From NCBI RefSeq assembly GCF_049608145.1, contig NZ_JBMYXF010000003.1, forward strand, positions 1 to 64,000: DNA of 64,000 nt. The letters run 5' to 3'. Made by a program: the position numbers and the translations under genes. The number at the start of each line of letters is the position of its first letter. Within the stretch, counting starts at the first letter, position 1. The stretch is from Halocynthiibacter sp049608145. Its GTDB lineage: Bacteria > Pseudomonadota > Alphaproteobacteria > Rhodobacterales > Rhodobacteraceae. The notes below the pieces were generated by a model that made no database searches, was not told the origin of the DNA, and saw only the letters and a program-made list of their open reading frames with translations. Positions 1 to 7,611 of this stretch are shown here, piece after piece.

Positions 1-640
1 GGGCGAAGCGGGCTGTGCTTCTGTGCATGGTGCGAACCGTCTTGGCTCCAACTCGCTGATTGACCTTGTGGTCTTTGGGCGTGCGGCTGCGATCCGCGCT
101 GGTAAAGTTGTGGATGCGGATGCGCCAAACCCGGTTCTGAACCAGGCGTCTGTCGACAAAGCCCTGGATCGTTTCGACGGTCTGCGTCACGCCAAAGGCG
201 GCATACCAACTGCGGAACTGCGTCTTGAGATGCAGAAAACCATGCAGGCGGATGCGGCTGTGTTCCGCGAAGCCAGCACCCTGTCTGAAGGTGTTGAGAA
301 AATGACTGGTGTTGCCGCCAAGCTGGATGATCTGGCTGTTTCTGACCGCACCATGATCTGGAACACAGATCTGATGGAAACGCTGGAACTGACCAACCTG
401 ATGCCAAACGCCCTAGCAACGATTGTTGGCGCTGAGGCCCGTAAAGAAAGCCGTGGCGCACACGCCCATGAAGATCACCCGACACGGGATGATGAAAACT
501 GGCGCGTGCATACCATCAGCCGAGTGGAGGGCAACAAAGTTGAATTGTCCCATCGCCCGGTTGTGACGGATCCGCTGACCACGGAAGACGAAGGCGGTAT
601 CAGCCTGAAGAAAATCGCACCAAAGGCGCGTACGTTCTAA
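1..640 (+). CDS. sdhA: Succinate dehydrogenase flavoprotein subunit, C-terminal part
   Basis: This is the C-terminal ~210 residues of SdhA, the FAD subunit of complex II that oxidises succinate to fumarate at the inner membrane. The frame is open from the window edge, so the start lies outside. The segment HGANRLGSNSLIDLVVFGRA is the classic FAD-binding block of SdhA/FrdA, and the rest is the helical C-terminal domain ending at a TAA. The stop overlaps the start of the small lipoprotein gene by one base, and sdhB follows, so this is the end of an sdh operon. Identity is very clear; only completeness is limited. Confidence 0.96.
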   Translation, partial: GEAGCASVHGANRLGSNSLIDLVVFGRAAAIRAGKVVDADAPNPVLNQASVDKALDRFDGLRHAKGGIPTAELRLEMQKTMQADAAVFREASTLSEGVEKMTGVAAKLDDLAVSDRTMIWNTDLMETLELTNLMPNALATIVGAEARKESRGAHAHEDHPTRDDENWRVHTISRVEGNKVELSHRPVVTDPLTTEDEGGISLKKIAPKARTF

Positions 641-969
641 TGCGCTCTATGGCTTCATATATTGCACTGGCTGCGGTGGCTTTGACCACTGCGGGCTGTA
701 CGTTGCAGGAACAGGTCGACAACACCACACGCGCAGCGGCCCTGCGCACCGTGGTGTCCGTATCCGAGGACAAATTCCCCGGCGTGAATGTCGAACCTGT
801 TGCGTCCTGCATCATCAATCAGGCCAGCAGCAATGAAATATTCACACTTGCCGGTGCAGCCGTCACTGGCATTAATGATTCAACCGTTGAGACCGTGGTG
901 GAAATCGCCGCGCGCCCGGATGCTGTGAAATGCATCGCCCGGGAAAGTCTCAGCGGCATTCAGCTATAG
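640..969 (+). CDS. Small predicted lipoprotein between sdhA and sdhB
   Basis: A 109-residue protein whose ATG overlaps the last base of the sdhA stop, so it is probably translationally coupled. Residues 1-20 form a short hydrophobic signal ending in a lipobox (TAGC, Cys at about residue 20), which predicts a lipid-anchored envelope protein. Two further cysteines (about 57 and 97) could form a disulphide in the mature part. I do not recognise a family with a known function. Placement between two complex II subunit genes suggests co-expression, but a role in complex II assembly or stability is only inference. Confidence 0.8.
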   Translation: MRSMASYIALAAVALTTAGCTLQEQVDNTTRAAALRTVVSVSEDKFPGVNVEPVASCIINQASSNEIFTLAGAAVTGINDSTVETVVEIAARPDAVKCIARESLSGIQL

Positions 970-979
970 GAGAAGACTG

Positions 980-1759
980 ATGGCAGAATTCAGACTCCCC
1001 AAGAACTCCCGCATGGTGACAGGCAAGACCTGGCCCAAGCCGGAAGGCGCAACCAATGTCCGTAAATTCCAGATCTATCGCTGGAATGAAGAAGACGGCA
1101 AGAACCCACAGGTCGACACCTATTTTGTGGATCTCGACACCTGTGGTCCGATGGTTCTGGACGCGCTGATCAAGATCAAAACCGATATCGACCCGACCTT
1201 GGCTTTCCGCCGGTCTTGTCGTGAAGGTATCTGCGGGTCCTGCGCGATGAACATCGACGGCATCAACACGCTGGCCTGTATCTATGGTATGGATGAAATC
1301 AAGGGTGATGTGAAAATCTACCCGCTGCCGCATATGCCGGTGGTGCGCGATCTGATCCCGGATCTGACACATTTCTATGCGCAGCACGCCTCTATCATGC
1401 CGTGGCTTGAGACCAAGACAAACCGCCCGGCGAAAGAGTGGAAGCAGTCTATTGCAGACCGTAAAAAGCTTGATGGTCTGTATGAATGCGTGATGTGTGC
1501 GTCTTGCTCTACCTCCTGCCCAAGCTATTGGTGGAACGGCGACAAATACCTCGGCCCAGCAGCGCTGCTGCACGCTTACCGGTGGATCATTGATTCACGG
1601 GATGAAGCGACAGGTGAGCGTCTGGATGAGTTGGACGATCCGTTCAAACTGTATCGCTGCCACACCATTATGAACTGCGCCAAGACATGCCCGAAAGGCC
1701 TGAATCCGGCCAAAGCTATTGCCGAGATCAAGCAATTGCTGGTCGAACGCGCCGCGTAA
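980..1759 (+). CDS. sdhB: Succinate dehydrogenase iron-sulfur subunit
   Basis: SdhB, 259 residues, carries electrons from the FAD of SdhA to ubiquinone through three Fe-S clusters. The cluster ligands are visible: C80, C85, C88 and C100 for [2Fe-2S]; C170, C173, C176 and C180 plus C227, C233 and C237 for the [4Fe-4S] and [3Fe-4S] centres. A Shine-Dalgarno-like AGGAGAAG precedes the ATG. It begins 10 bases after the small lipoprotein stop and is followed by a rho-independent terminator, so it is the last gene of the sdh operon. Confidence 0.97.
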   Translation: MAEFRLPKNSRMVTGKTWPKPEGATNVRKFQIYRWNEEDGKNPQVDTYFVDLDTCGPMVLDALIKIKTDIDPTLAFRRSCREGICGSCAMNIDGINTLACIYGMDEIKGDVKIYPLPHMPVVRDLIPDLTHFYAQHASIMPWLETKTNRPAKEWKQSIADRKKLDGLYECVMCASCSTSCPSYWWNGDKYLGPAALLHAYRWIIDSRDEATGERLDELDDPFKLYRCHTIMNCAKTCPKGLNPAKAIAEIKQLLVERAA

Positions 1760-1782
1760 AATACATCGTAATCAATAAAAGA

Positions 1783-1807
1783 GGTCCGCTATTTGGCGGG
1801 CCTTTTT
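1783..1807 (+). terminator. Rho-independent terminator of the sdh operon
   Basis: A 7-bp stem (GGTCCGC with GCGGGCC, one G-T pair) closes a 6-base loop and is followed by five T. It lies 23 bases after the sdhB stop. Confidence 0.85.
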
Positions 1808-1911
1808 CGTTCAGATCATCGTTGATCTTGTTTTCAGTTTCATCAGATGCAGGCAGGCATTGTAACCCCGCAGTTAACCATTATATTTCTCTGCAGTGAG
1901 TGGAGATTTTC

Positions 1912-2160
1912 ATGCCAGTTCTTGTTTTATTATGTGTTGTTGCGGTCATATGGCTGATCTTCAGTGGACGCCTGAATGCGCGCCCCCAGGGGGGAGGGCA
2001 GGTTTTTTCAGCCCGAAAGTGTCGTTGGTCGGAAGCGCGGTTTCGCGCGAATAAAACCTCAAAACGTTGGGTTTGTTCTGCCTGTAATACGGAAGCTTTC
2101 AGCTATGACGGTAAGCCTCCAAAAGAATGTAAACGCCATCTGCGAAATACCAGCCTATAA
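1912..2160 (+). CDS. Small membrane-anchored protein with CxxC motif
   Basis: An 82-residue protein. I chose the ATG at 1912 because GGAG lies 7 bases upstream; an in-frame GTG at 1900 would add four residues. Residues 2-18 are a strongly hydrophobic membrane segment, followed by a basic region with a lone Cys (RKCRW), a CSAC pair and a further Cys near the end. This spacing could form a small zinc-ribbon-like knuckle on the cytoplasmic side. No function can be assigned. It stands alone between the sdh terminator and a convergent lipoprotein gene. Confidence 0.65.
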   Translation: MPVLVLLCVVAVIWLIFSGRLNARPQGGGQVFSARKCRWSEARFRANKTSKRWVCSACNTEAFSYDGKPPKECKRHLRNTSL

Positions 2161-2201
2161 CGCAAGCGCTGCCAGAGCGCGTAAAGCAAAATACAGTGGT
2201 G

Positions 2202-2519
2202 TCAGCGTTGTGGGATCGAGATCAACACCCAGTCGCCGATTTGTTGCAGGGCCTCACCGCCTTCGGCCAGCCGATCTTCGATCGCCCCAGTTTCATGCGC
2301 CGGGCAGCCGATCAATAGGGCGCTGTCATCTAGATAGGGGTTGGTCAGCGCGTTTTCCCCAATTCGTTCGCAGACATCATTGCCGGTGGGGTAGGGGCGT
2401 AGGCCTTTCAAGCCAGAGGCTTCGGGGGGCGTGTATCGTGGCGTCTTGTCTGTCTCAGCAGAAACGCAGCCAGATATGGTGGTTATAGTGATGATTGCTG
2501 CGGTGATGCGTAAATTCAT
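2202..2519 (-). CDS. Predicted small lipoprotein
   Basis: A 105-residue protein with an N-terminal hydrophobic stretch ending in ISGC, a good lipobox with Cys at residue 18, so it is predicted to be lipid-anchored in the envelope. The mature part is proline-rich at first and has two more cysteines (in NDVCERIG and LIGCPAHE) that could pair. I do not recognise the family. It converges on the small membrane protein to its left and has about 125 bases of non-coding DNA upstream. Confidence 0.7.
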   Translation of the reverse strand: MNLRITAAIITITTISGCVSAETDKTPRYTPPEASGLKGLRPYPTGNDVCERIGENALTNPYLDDSALLIGCPAHETGAIEDRLAEGGEALQQIGDWVLISIPQR

Positions 2520-2602
2520 AAAATTCCCTCAAATACCAATTACGATTTGAGGTTAACAATGGGTGGGCCGCGTTGGAAGTAAATGTTCGGTTAAGGTAAG
2601 AT

Positions 2603-2637
2603 GTATCAGACCGATAGCAATACGACCGGTCTGATAC
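2603..2637. repeat. Perfect 11-bp inverted repeat downstream of deoD
   Basis: GTATCAGACCG at 2603-2613 and its exact complement at 2627-2637 enclose 13 bases. It begins 9 bases past the deoD stop on the minus strand. The hairpin is strong, but no T-run follows, so it may be a processing or stability element instead of a simple terminator. Confidence 0.6.
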
Positions 2638-2646
2638 AGTATGATG

Positions 2647-3351
2647 TTAGGCGAAGGCGGCTTCCAGCGCGATTTCGACCATCTCACCAAAGCTTTTCTC
2701 GCGTTGATCTGAGGGCAGGGCTTCACCGGTTTTCAGGTGGTCTGATACAGTCAGTACAGCAAGGGCACGAACAGAATGACGGGCGGCAAGATTATAAAGT
2801 TCTGCCGCTTCCATTTCCACGCCCAGAATTCCATGACGCATCATCTGTTCATTCAGATCCGGGCGTTCATCATAGAATACATCCGAAGAATAAATCCCGC
2901 CAACATGGGTCGGCGTGCCTTTGGCCTCTGAGGCCGCAACAGCGGCTCGCAGGAGCGACCAGTCGGCGCAGGGGGCAAAGTTGATCTCTTTAAAAATGCC
3001 GCGTGAAGGGGTGGACAGCGATGTGGCTGTCATTGCGATGATGACATCCCGGATGCCAACCTGATCTTGCATGCCACCGCAAGAACCGATCCGGATCAGG
3101 GTTTTTGCCCCATAGTCCCGGATCAGCTCATTTGCATAGATCGAAAGGCTCGGCATCCCCATCCCAGAGCCCTGTATCGTAACCGGATGGCCATTCCACG
3201 TGCCGGTAAATCCGAGCATCCCCCGGACTTTGTTCACCATGCGCACATCTTTCAAAAACGTTTCCGCGGCCCATTTTGCGCGATAAGGATCGCCGGGCAT
3301 CAGAACTGTTTCTGCAATGTCGCCTTTTTCTGCACCAATATGAATGGTCAT
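2647..3351 (-). CDS. deoD: Purine nucleoside phosphorylase, DeoD type
   Basis: DeoD, 234 residues, cleaves purine nucleosides with phosphate to a free base and ribose-1-phosphate in the cytosol. Family signatures are present in order: MPGDP near residue 18 (phosphate site), GSGMGMPS, RIGSCGG, GVEMEAAELY (ribose-binding Met/Glu) and TVSDHL with the catalytic-region Asp. Length matches the hexameric bacterial family. It starts 14 bases after the H-NS-like gene, so the two are likely co-transcribed. The BMP-type nucleoside importer at 14.1-18.8 kb would supply its substrates if that assignment is right. Confidence 0.95.
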   Translation of the reverse strand: MTIHIGAEKGDIAETVLMPGDPYRAKWAAETFLKDVRMVNKVRGMLGFTGTWNGHPVTIQGSGMGMPSLSIYANELIRDYGAKTLIRIGSCGGMQDQVGIRDVIIAMTATSLSTPSRGIFKEINFAPCADWSLLRAAVAASEAKGTPTHVGGIYSSDVFYDERPDLNEQMMRHGILGVEMEAAELYNLAARHSVRALAVLTVSDHLKTGEALPSDQREKSFGEMVEIALEAAFA

Positions 3352-3365
3352 CCGTGTTCCTTCCG

Positions 3366-3692
3366 TCAGAGCTCCATTTCTGACGGATTGATACCCCGGC
3401 TCAGCGCTTCGGTAAACCAGTTGGGTTTTCGCCCTTTACCTGTCCACGTCTGTTCCTGATCCGCAGGGTTTGCATATCTGGGTGGGGATAAAGAGCCATT
3501 GGGGCGACCGCCCCTGCGCCGTGAATTGCCGGAGATCTCATCAAGTGAGAACCCAAATTCCGATGCAGCAGCTCTTGCAGCATCAAGCGCGGCCTGGCGG
3601 TCACGTGCTTCTGCGTCTGCCAGCGCTTTGCTGACATCTTCCTGTAAAACAACTAACTCGTTACGACTAAGGGTTGATAAGTCAATATTCAT
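3366..3692 (-). CDS. H-NS family nucleoid protein (HvrA/Spb-like)
   Basis: A 108-residue protein with the H-NS layout: an N-terminal helical oligomerisation region (residues 1-45), a basic linker, and the C-terminal DNA-binding motif YANPADQEQTWTGKGRKPNWF-like, matching the family core TWxGxGRxP. Such proteins bind the minor groove of AT-rich DNA and silence or bend promoters; HvrA in Rhodobacter affects photosynthesis genes, but which promoters this one touches cannot be read here. It precedes deoD by 14 bases. A 16-base palindromic site lies about 65 bases upstream of the start. Confidence 0.9.
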   Translation of the reverse strand: MNIDLSTLSRNELVVLQEDVSKALADAEARDRQAALDAARAAASEFGFSLDEISGNSRRRGGRPNGSLSPPRYANPADQEQTWTGKGRKPNWFTEALSRGINPSEMEL

Positions 3693-3755
3693 TCTGAACT
3701 CCCGTCATCGTGCCCTTAATAGGACATAAATGGCAGAAGATATCAAACAATTATC

Positions 3756-3771
3756 GATGCAGTATTGCATC
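3756..3771. promoter_or_regulatory. Palindrome upstream of the H-NS-like gene
   Basis: GATGCA and TGCATC flank a GTAT centre, in the 108-base gap between the ecm stop and the H-NS-like start. It could be an operator for the leftward H-NS-like gene. There is no T-run to suggest a terminator. Confidence 0.35.
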
Positions 3772-3800
3772 AATCCGTCTCGAATTTGAGTTATGGGGTA

Positions 3801-5786
3801 TTACTGACCGTTTTCAACAAGGCCGATAAGATCCCCGATTATGTGATTTAACTCGAAATCTTTTGGGGTGTAAATATTTGATATTCCACTGTTTTTTAAT
3901 TTTACTATATCGAGATCTGGTATAATGCCACCAACCACCAATGGGGTATCTTTAAGGCCGCACTGATTCAATTCAGATTGCAATTCTTCAATCAAGGGCA
4001 GATGGGAGCCAGAGAGAATTGACACCCCAATTACGTCAGCATTTTGGCGTTTTGCACATTCCGCAATCTCGGCGGGTGTCATTCGAATACCCTCATAGGT
4101 AATATCGATGCCACAATCACGCGCCCGAGCAGAGATCTGTTCCGCCCCATTGGAATGCCCGTCCAGCCCAGGTTTTGCCATCACCAGCTTCATCCTGCGA
4201 CCAAGCTTGTCACTGACGGCATCCACTCTGGCGCGAAGTTCGTCCAACCCTTCTGTCTGGTTCGAAGGGTGCTTGCTGACACCTGTTGGGCCACGATACT
4301 GACCAAAGGCTTCACGCAACATTTCCCCCCATTCTCCGGTGGTTACGCCAGCTTTTGCCGCAGCGATGGATGGTCCCATAATGTTGGTGCCGTTCAGGGC
4401 TGCGCTGCGCAGATCCGCCAGTGCGGCCTTGACGACTGCTGGATTGCGGCCCGCGCGCCATGTTTCTAGCCGTGAAATTTGATCGGCTTCAGCTGCCTCA
4501 TCAACGACCATAATTGCACCGTCTCCGGCGGTCAGCGGGCTTTCGGCACCCTCAGTCCAGCGGTTCACACCGACGACTGTGGTCTCTCCGGCTTCGATCC
4601 GCCCGATTCGCGCGGCATTGCTGTCGACCAAGCGAGATTTCATGTATTCGATTGCGCCGACGGCGCCGCCAAGTGATTCGATCTGTGCAAGCTCTGCCCG
4701 TGTACCTTCCTTCAGGGCTGCAACCTTGCGTTCAACAGCCGGGTTTTCGTCAAACAGGTCGTCGTATTCCAGTAGGTCGGTTTCATAGGCGAGGATCTGT
4801 TGCATGCGCAAAGACCATTGCTGGTCCCAGGAGCGCGGCAGGCCAAGTGCTTCGTTCCAGGCAGGCAGCTGCACTGCGCGGGCACGGGCGTTCTTCGATA
4901 ATGTCACCGCGAGCATTTCGATCAAAATGCGATATACGTTGTTTTCCGGCTGTTGTTCGGTCAGGCCCAAGGAGTTCACCTGCACCCCATACCGGAAGCG
5001 GCGGAATTTCGGATCTTCGACACCGTAACGTTCATGGGTGATTTCATCCCACAGCTCAACAAAGGCGCGCATCTTGCACATTTCGGTCACGAACCGGATG
5101 CCGGCATTTACAAAGAACGAAATCCGGCCAACCATCACAGGAAATGCATCTGCAGGTACTTTTTCCTTTAGATCATCCAGCACGGCAATCGCTGTGGCGA
5201 GGGCGAAAGACAGTTCTTCTTCAGGTGTCGCGCCAGCTTCTTGCAAGTGGTATGAACAGACATTCATAGGGTTCCACTTTGGTAGATGTTCCCGCGTATA
5301 TGCCGCGACATCGGTGATCATGCGCAGGCTGGGTTCCGGGGCGGTTATATATGTGCCGCGTGACAGGTATTCTTTGATCAGGTCATTTTGCACCGTGCCC
5401 TGTAGTTTGGACACATCTGCGCCCTGTTCTTCAGCGGCCGCAATGTAAAGCGCCAGCAACCAAGGTGCCGTTGCGTTGATCGTCATTGACGTGTTCATCT
5501 GTTCCAGTGGGATCTGATCGAACAGGGCGCGCATATCGCCCAAATGCCCGACAGGAACGCCCACTTTGCCAACTTCGCCACGGGATAGAACGTGGTCGCT
5601 GTCATACCCCGTCTGTGTCGGCAGGTCGAATGCCACAGAAAGCCCGGTTTGACCCTTTGCAAGGTTGTCACGATACAGCGCATTTGACGCGGCTGCGGTG
5701 GAGTGCCCGGCATAGGTGCGGAACAGCCATGGGCGTGATTTTTCAGGTGCGGTTTTCTGCGCTTGCGAAGGGGACTGGGACATCAT
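3801..5786 (-). CDS. ecm: Ethylmalonyl-CoA mutase (protein MeaA type)
   Basis: A 661-residue coenzyme-B12 mutase converting (2R)-ethylmalonyl-CoA to methylsuccinyl-CoA in the ethylmalonyl-CoA pathway of acetate assimilation. The N-terminal part is the TIM-barrel mutase domain (RTYAGHSTAAASN, VAFDLPTQTGYDSD, WNPMNVCSYHLQEAGA). The C-terminal B12-binding domain has the base-off motif D542-G-H544-S-N-G547 plus GVSILSG and VVGGIIP. The single-chain length and the pathway gene ccr nearby favour Ecm over methylmalonyl-CoA mutase large subunit. It is transcribed away from the acyltransferase and ccr; a 13-base word shared with the ccr leader lies about 87 bases upstream of the start. Confidence 0.92.
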   Translation of the reverse strand: MMSQSPSQAQKTAPEKSRPWLFRTYAGHSTAAASNALYRDNLAKGQTGLSVAFDLPTQTGYDSDHVLSRGEVGKVGVPVGHLGDMRALFDQIPLEQMNTSMTINATAPWLLALYIAAAEEQGADVSKLQGTVQNDLIKEYLSRGTYITAPEPSLRMITDVAAYTREHLPKWNPMNVCSYHLQEAGATPEEELSFALATAIAVLDDLKEKVPADAFPVMVGRISFFVNAGIRFVTEMCKMRAFVELWDEITHERYGVEDPKFRRFRYGVQVNSLGLTEQQPENNVYRILIEMLAVTLSKNARARAVQLPAWNEALGLPRSWDQQWSLRMQQILAYETDLLEYDDLFDENPAVERKVAALKEGTRAELAQIESLGGAVGAIEYMKSRLVDSNAARIGRIEAGETTVVGVNRWTEGAESPLTAGDGAIMVVDEAAEADQISRLETWRAGRNPAVVKAALADLRSAALNGTNIMGPSIAAAKAGVTTGEWGEMLREAFGQYRGPTGVSKHPSNQTEGLDELRARVDAVSDKLGRRMKLVMAKPGLDGHSNGAEQISARARDCGIDITYEGIRMTPAEIAECAKRQNADVIGVSILSGSHLPLIEELQSELNQCGLKDTPLVVGGIIPDLDIVKLKNSGISNIYTPKDFELNHIIGDLIGLVENGQ

Positions 5787-5872
5787 GGCCTCACATCTAA
5801 GCCGGAATCGTATCCGGCAATTTTATTTCGTCTGTGGGTGTTTATAAGAAATTTTCAAACCCTGTCAATTCG

Positions 5873-5885
5873 CTGCATTGCGGCA
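5873..5885 (+). promoter_or_regulatory. Candidate regulatory word CTGCATTGCGGCA upstream of ecm
   Basis: CTGCATTGCGGCA is identical to the word at 7574-7586 upstream of ccr. It sits about 87-99 bases upstream of the ecm start in the 293-base divergent gap (5787-6079), in which I see no gene. Confidence 0.45.
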
Positions 5886-6079
5886 TCATGTTGACTGATC
5901 GGTTGGGAAGAAGGACGTGATATTGCTTATAAATAAGTAAACATCGGGGATTTTGGGGATAAAAGAGCGCCAATAGCTGTCTGAACCGCGTAATAAAGTT
6001 GCGTATTTATTCTGAAAAAGCATATGGCGCGATCTGGGTAATCGCTTTTATCTGACCGCATCTCACGCTATGTTACGCT

Positions 6080-7453
6080 ATGTTTCGTACGGTTGAATTG
6101 CCTCTCTGGGCCTTAATCCTCATCCTTTTGTTCGCAGCGGTGACTTTTGCCAGTCACTTTCTGTTTCCTTCTGTACGCTGGTTTTTCCGCCGGCGGATGG
6201 AACGTGTGGTGGCAAAAGTAAATTCACGCCTGGATCGCCCGATCGAACCTTTCAAACTGGCCGAACGTCACGACATGATTCAGCGCCTGATCTATGATCC
6301 CAAGGTTTCACAGGCGATTGTCGATCACGCCCGTGAAGAAGGCGTGCCTGAAAACGTGGCCTTTGAAAGTGCCCGTCGGTATGCCCGGGAAATTGTACCG
6401 TCCTTCTCTGCGACGGCTTACTTCGGCTTTGGAACCCGGATTGCGCGTTGGCTTTCCAACCGTATTTATCGTGTAAGGCTAGGGCATTATGATGAAGCTG
6501 CGATCAAAGGGATTGATCCTGATGCGACTGTGATTTTTGTCATGAACCACCGGTCTAACATGGATTACGTGTTGGTGACTTGGCTTGCCGCAGAACGTTC
6601 TGCGCTGTCTTATGCCGTTGGTGAATGGGCGCGCGTCTGGCCTTTGCGGGCGTTGATCCGGTCCATGGGCGCCTACTTTATTCGCCGGAAAAGCCGAAAC
6701 AAACTTTATCGTCGGGTCCTTGCGCGGTATGTGCAGATGGCAACTGAAGGTGGCGTGACACAGGCTGTTTTCCCTGAAGGTGGCCTGTCCTTAGATGGAT
6801 CCGTTCAGCCACCAAAACTTGGGCTTTTGTCCTATATTGTCAATGATTTCGAGCCGGACAAAAACCGTGACGTTGTTTTTGTACCTATCGCAATTAACTA
6901 TGACCGGGTTCTAGAAGACCGGGTTCTGATTAAGGCACATAAGCAAGGCAATCGAAAATTCGGCTTTAAAATCAGTGGCGTTTTTCGGTTCGTTTTTCGG
7001 CAGATCCGCTTTATGTTCACAGGGCGCTTTCATCGGTTTGGCTATGCTGCGGTCAGTTTTGGCAATCCCATGTCCCTGTCGCAATTTATGAAAGACGGAA
7101 ATAAGGGCCCTGAGGCTGTCGGCAATGCTTTGATGGACCGTATCCGGGATGTGTTGCCGGTTCTACCGGTGCCTCTTGTTGCCACTGTTCTGTTGGATGC
7201 AAACGGGGCTGTGTCCGAGAAAGAACTGATCAGTCGGGTTTCCATTCTGATCGAAACAATTGCCCAAGACGAAGGCCATGTACATCTGCCCCGCAACTCC
7301 ATCGATTATGCTGCTGAGGTAGGCCTGCGTATGTTGAAGCTGCGCAAGATGGTCCTGGAAGAAAACGGGATCTTTAGGATTGCGCCGGGTCATGAGGATG
7401 AACTATCTTTTTATGCGAATTCAATAAAACACCTGATACATCAAGAACCGTAA
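6080..7453 (+). CDS. Membrane glycerol-3-phosphate / lysophosphatidate acyltransferase (PlsB/PlsC fold)
   Basis: A 457-residue protein with a hydrophobic N-terminal anchor (residues 8-30) and the four acyltransferase blocks: H157-RSNM-D162 (catalytic HxxxxD), GAYFIRR at 197-203, FPEGG at 231-235 and FVPIAINYD further on. This predicts transfer of an acyl group to glycerol-3-phosphate or lysophosphatidic acid on the inner membrane, the first steps of phospholipid synthesis. The block III order and length suggest a PlsB-like enzyme more than a short PlsC. It lies between ecm (divergent) and ccr (same strand, 158 bases away). No direct link to the ethylmalonyl-CoA pathway is visible in the sequence. 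Confidence 0.82.
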   Translation: MFRTVELPLWALILILLFAAVTFASHFLFPSVRWFFRRRMERVVAKVNSRLDRPIEPFKLAERHDMIQRLIYDPKVSQAIVDHAREEGVPENVAFESARRYAREIVPSFSATAYFGFGTRIARWLSNRIYRVRLGHYDEAAIKGIDPDATVIFVMNHRSNMDYVLVTWLAAERSALSYAVGEWARVWPLRALIRSMGAYFIRRKSRNKLYRRVLARYVQMATEGGVTQAVFPEGGLSLDGSVQPPKLGLLSYIVNDFEPDKNRDVVFVPIAINYDRVLEDRVLIKAHKQGNRKFGFKISGVFRFVFRQIRFMFTGRFHRFGYAAVSFGNPMSLSQFMKDGNKGPEAVGNALMDRIRDVLPVLPVPLVATVLLDANGAVSEKELISRVSILIETIAQDEGHVHLPRNSIDYAAEVGLRMLKLRKMVLEENGIFRIAPGHEDELSFYANSIKHLIHQEP

Positions 7454-7458
7454 GGGCT

Positions 7459-7472
7459 ATGCCGCATTGCAG
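7459..7472 (-). promoter_or_regulatory. Inverted copy of the ecm/ccr word
   Basis: On the minus strand this reads CTGCAATGCGGCAT, one base different from the word at 5873 and 7574. It lies just after the acyltransferase stop, 140-153 bases before the ccr start. Confidence 0.4.
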
Positions 7473-7573
7473 AATTCGACTGCGACATAAAATTACCCAT
7501 ATAGCCTAAATTGGGTTGCAAAGTTACTTCGTGACTCCTATTCCATAGAAAACCGCTTGTGTGGATGTTGATT

Positions 7574-7586
7574 CTGCATTGCGGCA
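7574..7586 (+). promoter_or_regulatory. Candidate regulatory word CTGCATTGCGGCA upstream of ccr
   Basis: Identical to the ecm-proximal copy. It ends 25 bases before the ccr ATG and 14 bases before the GGAGGT ribosome-binding site, where a bound factor could act on the leader or promoter. Confidence 0.45.
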
Positions 7587-7611
7587 AAACTGCTGGCAAA
7601 GGAGGTCCGTT

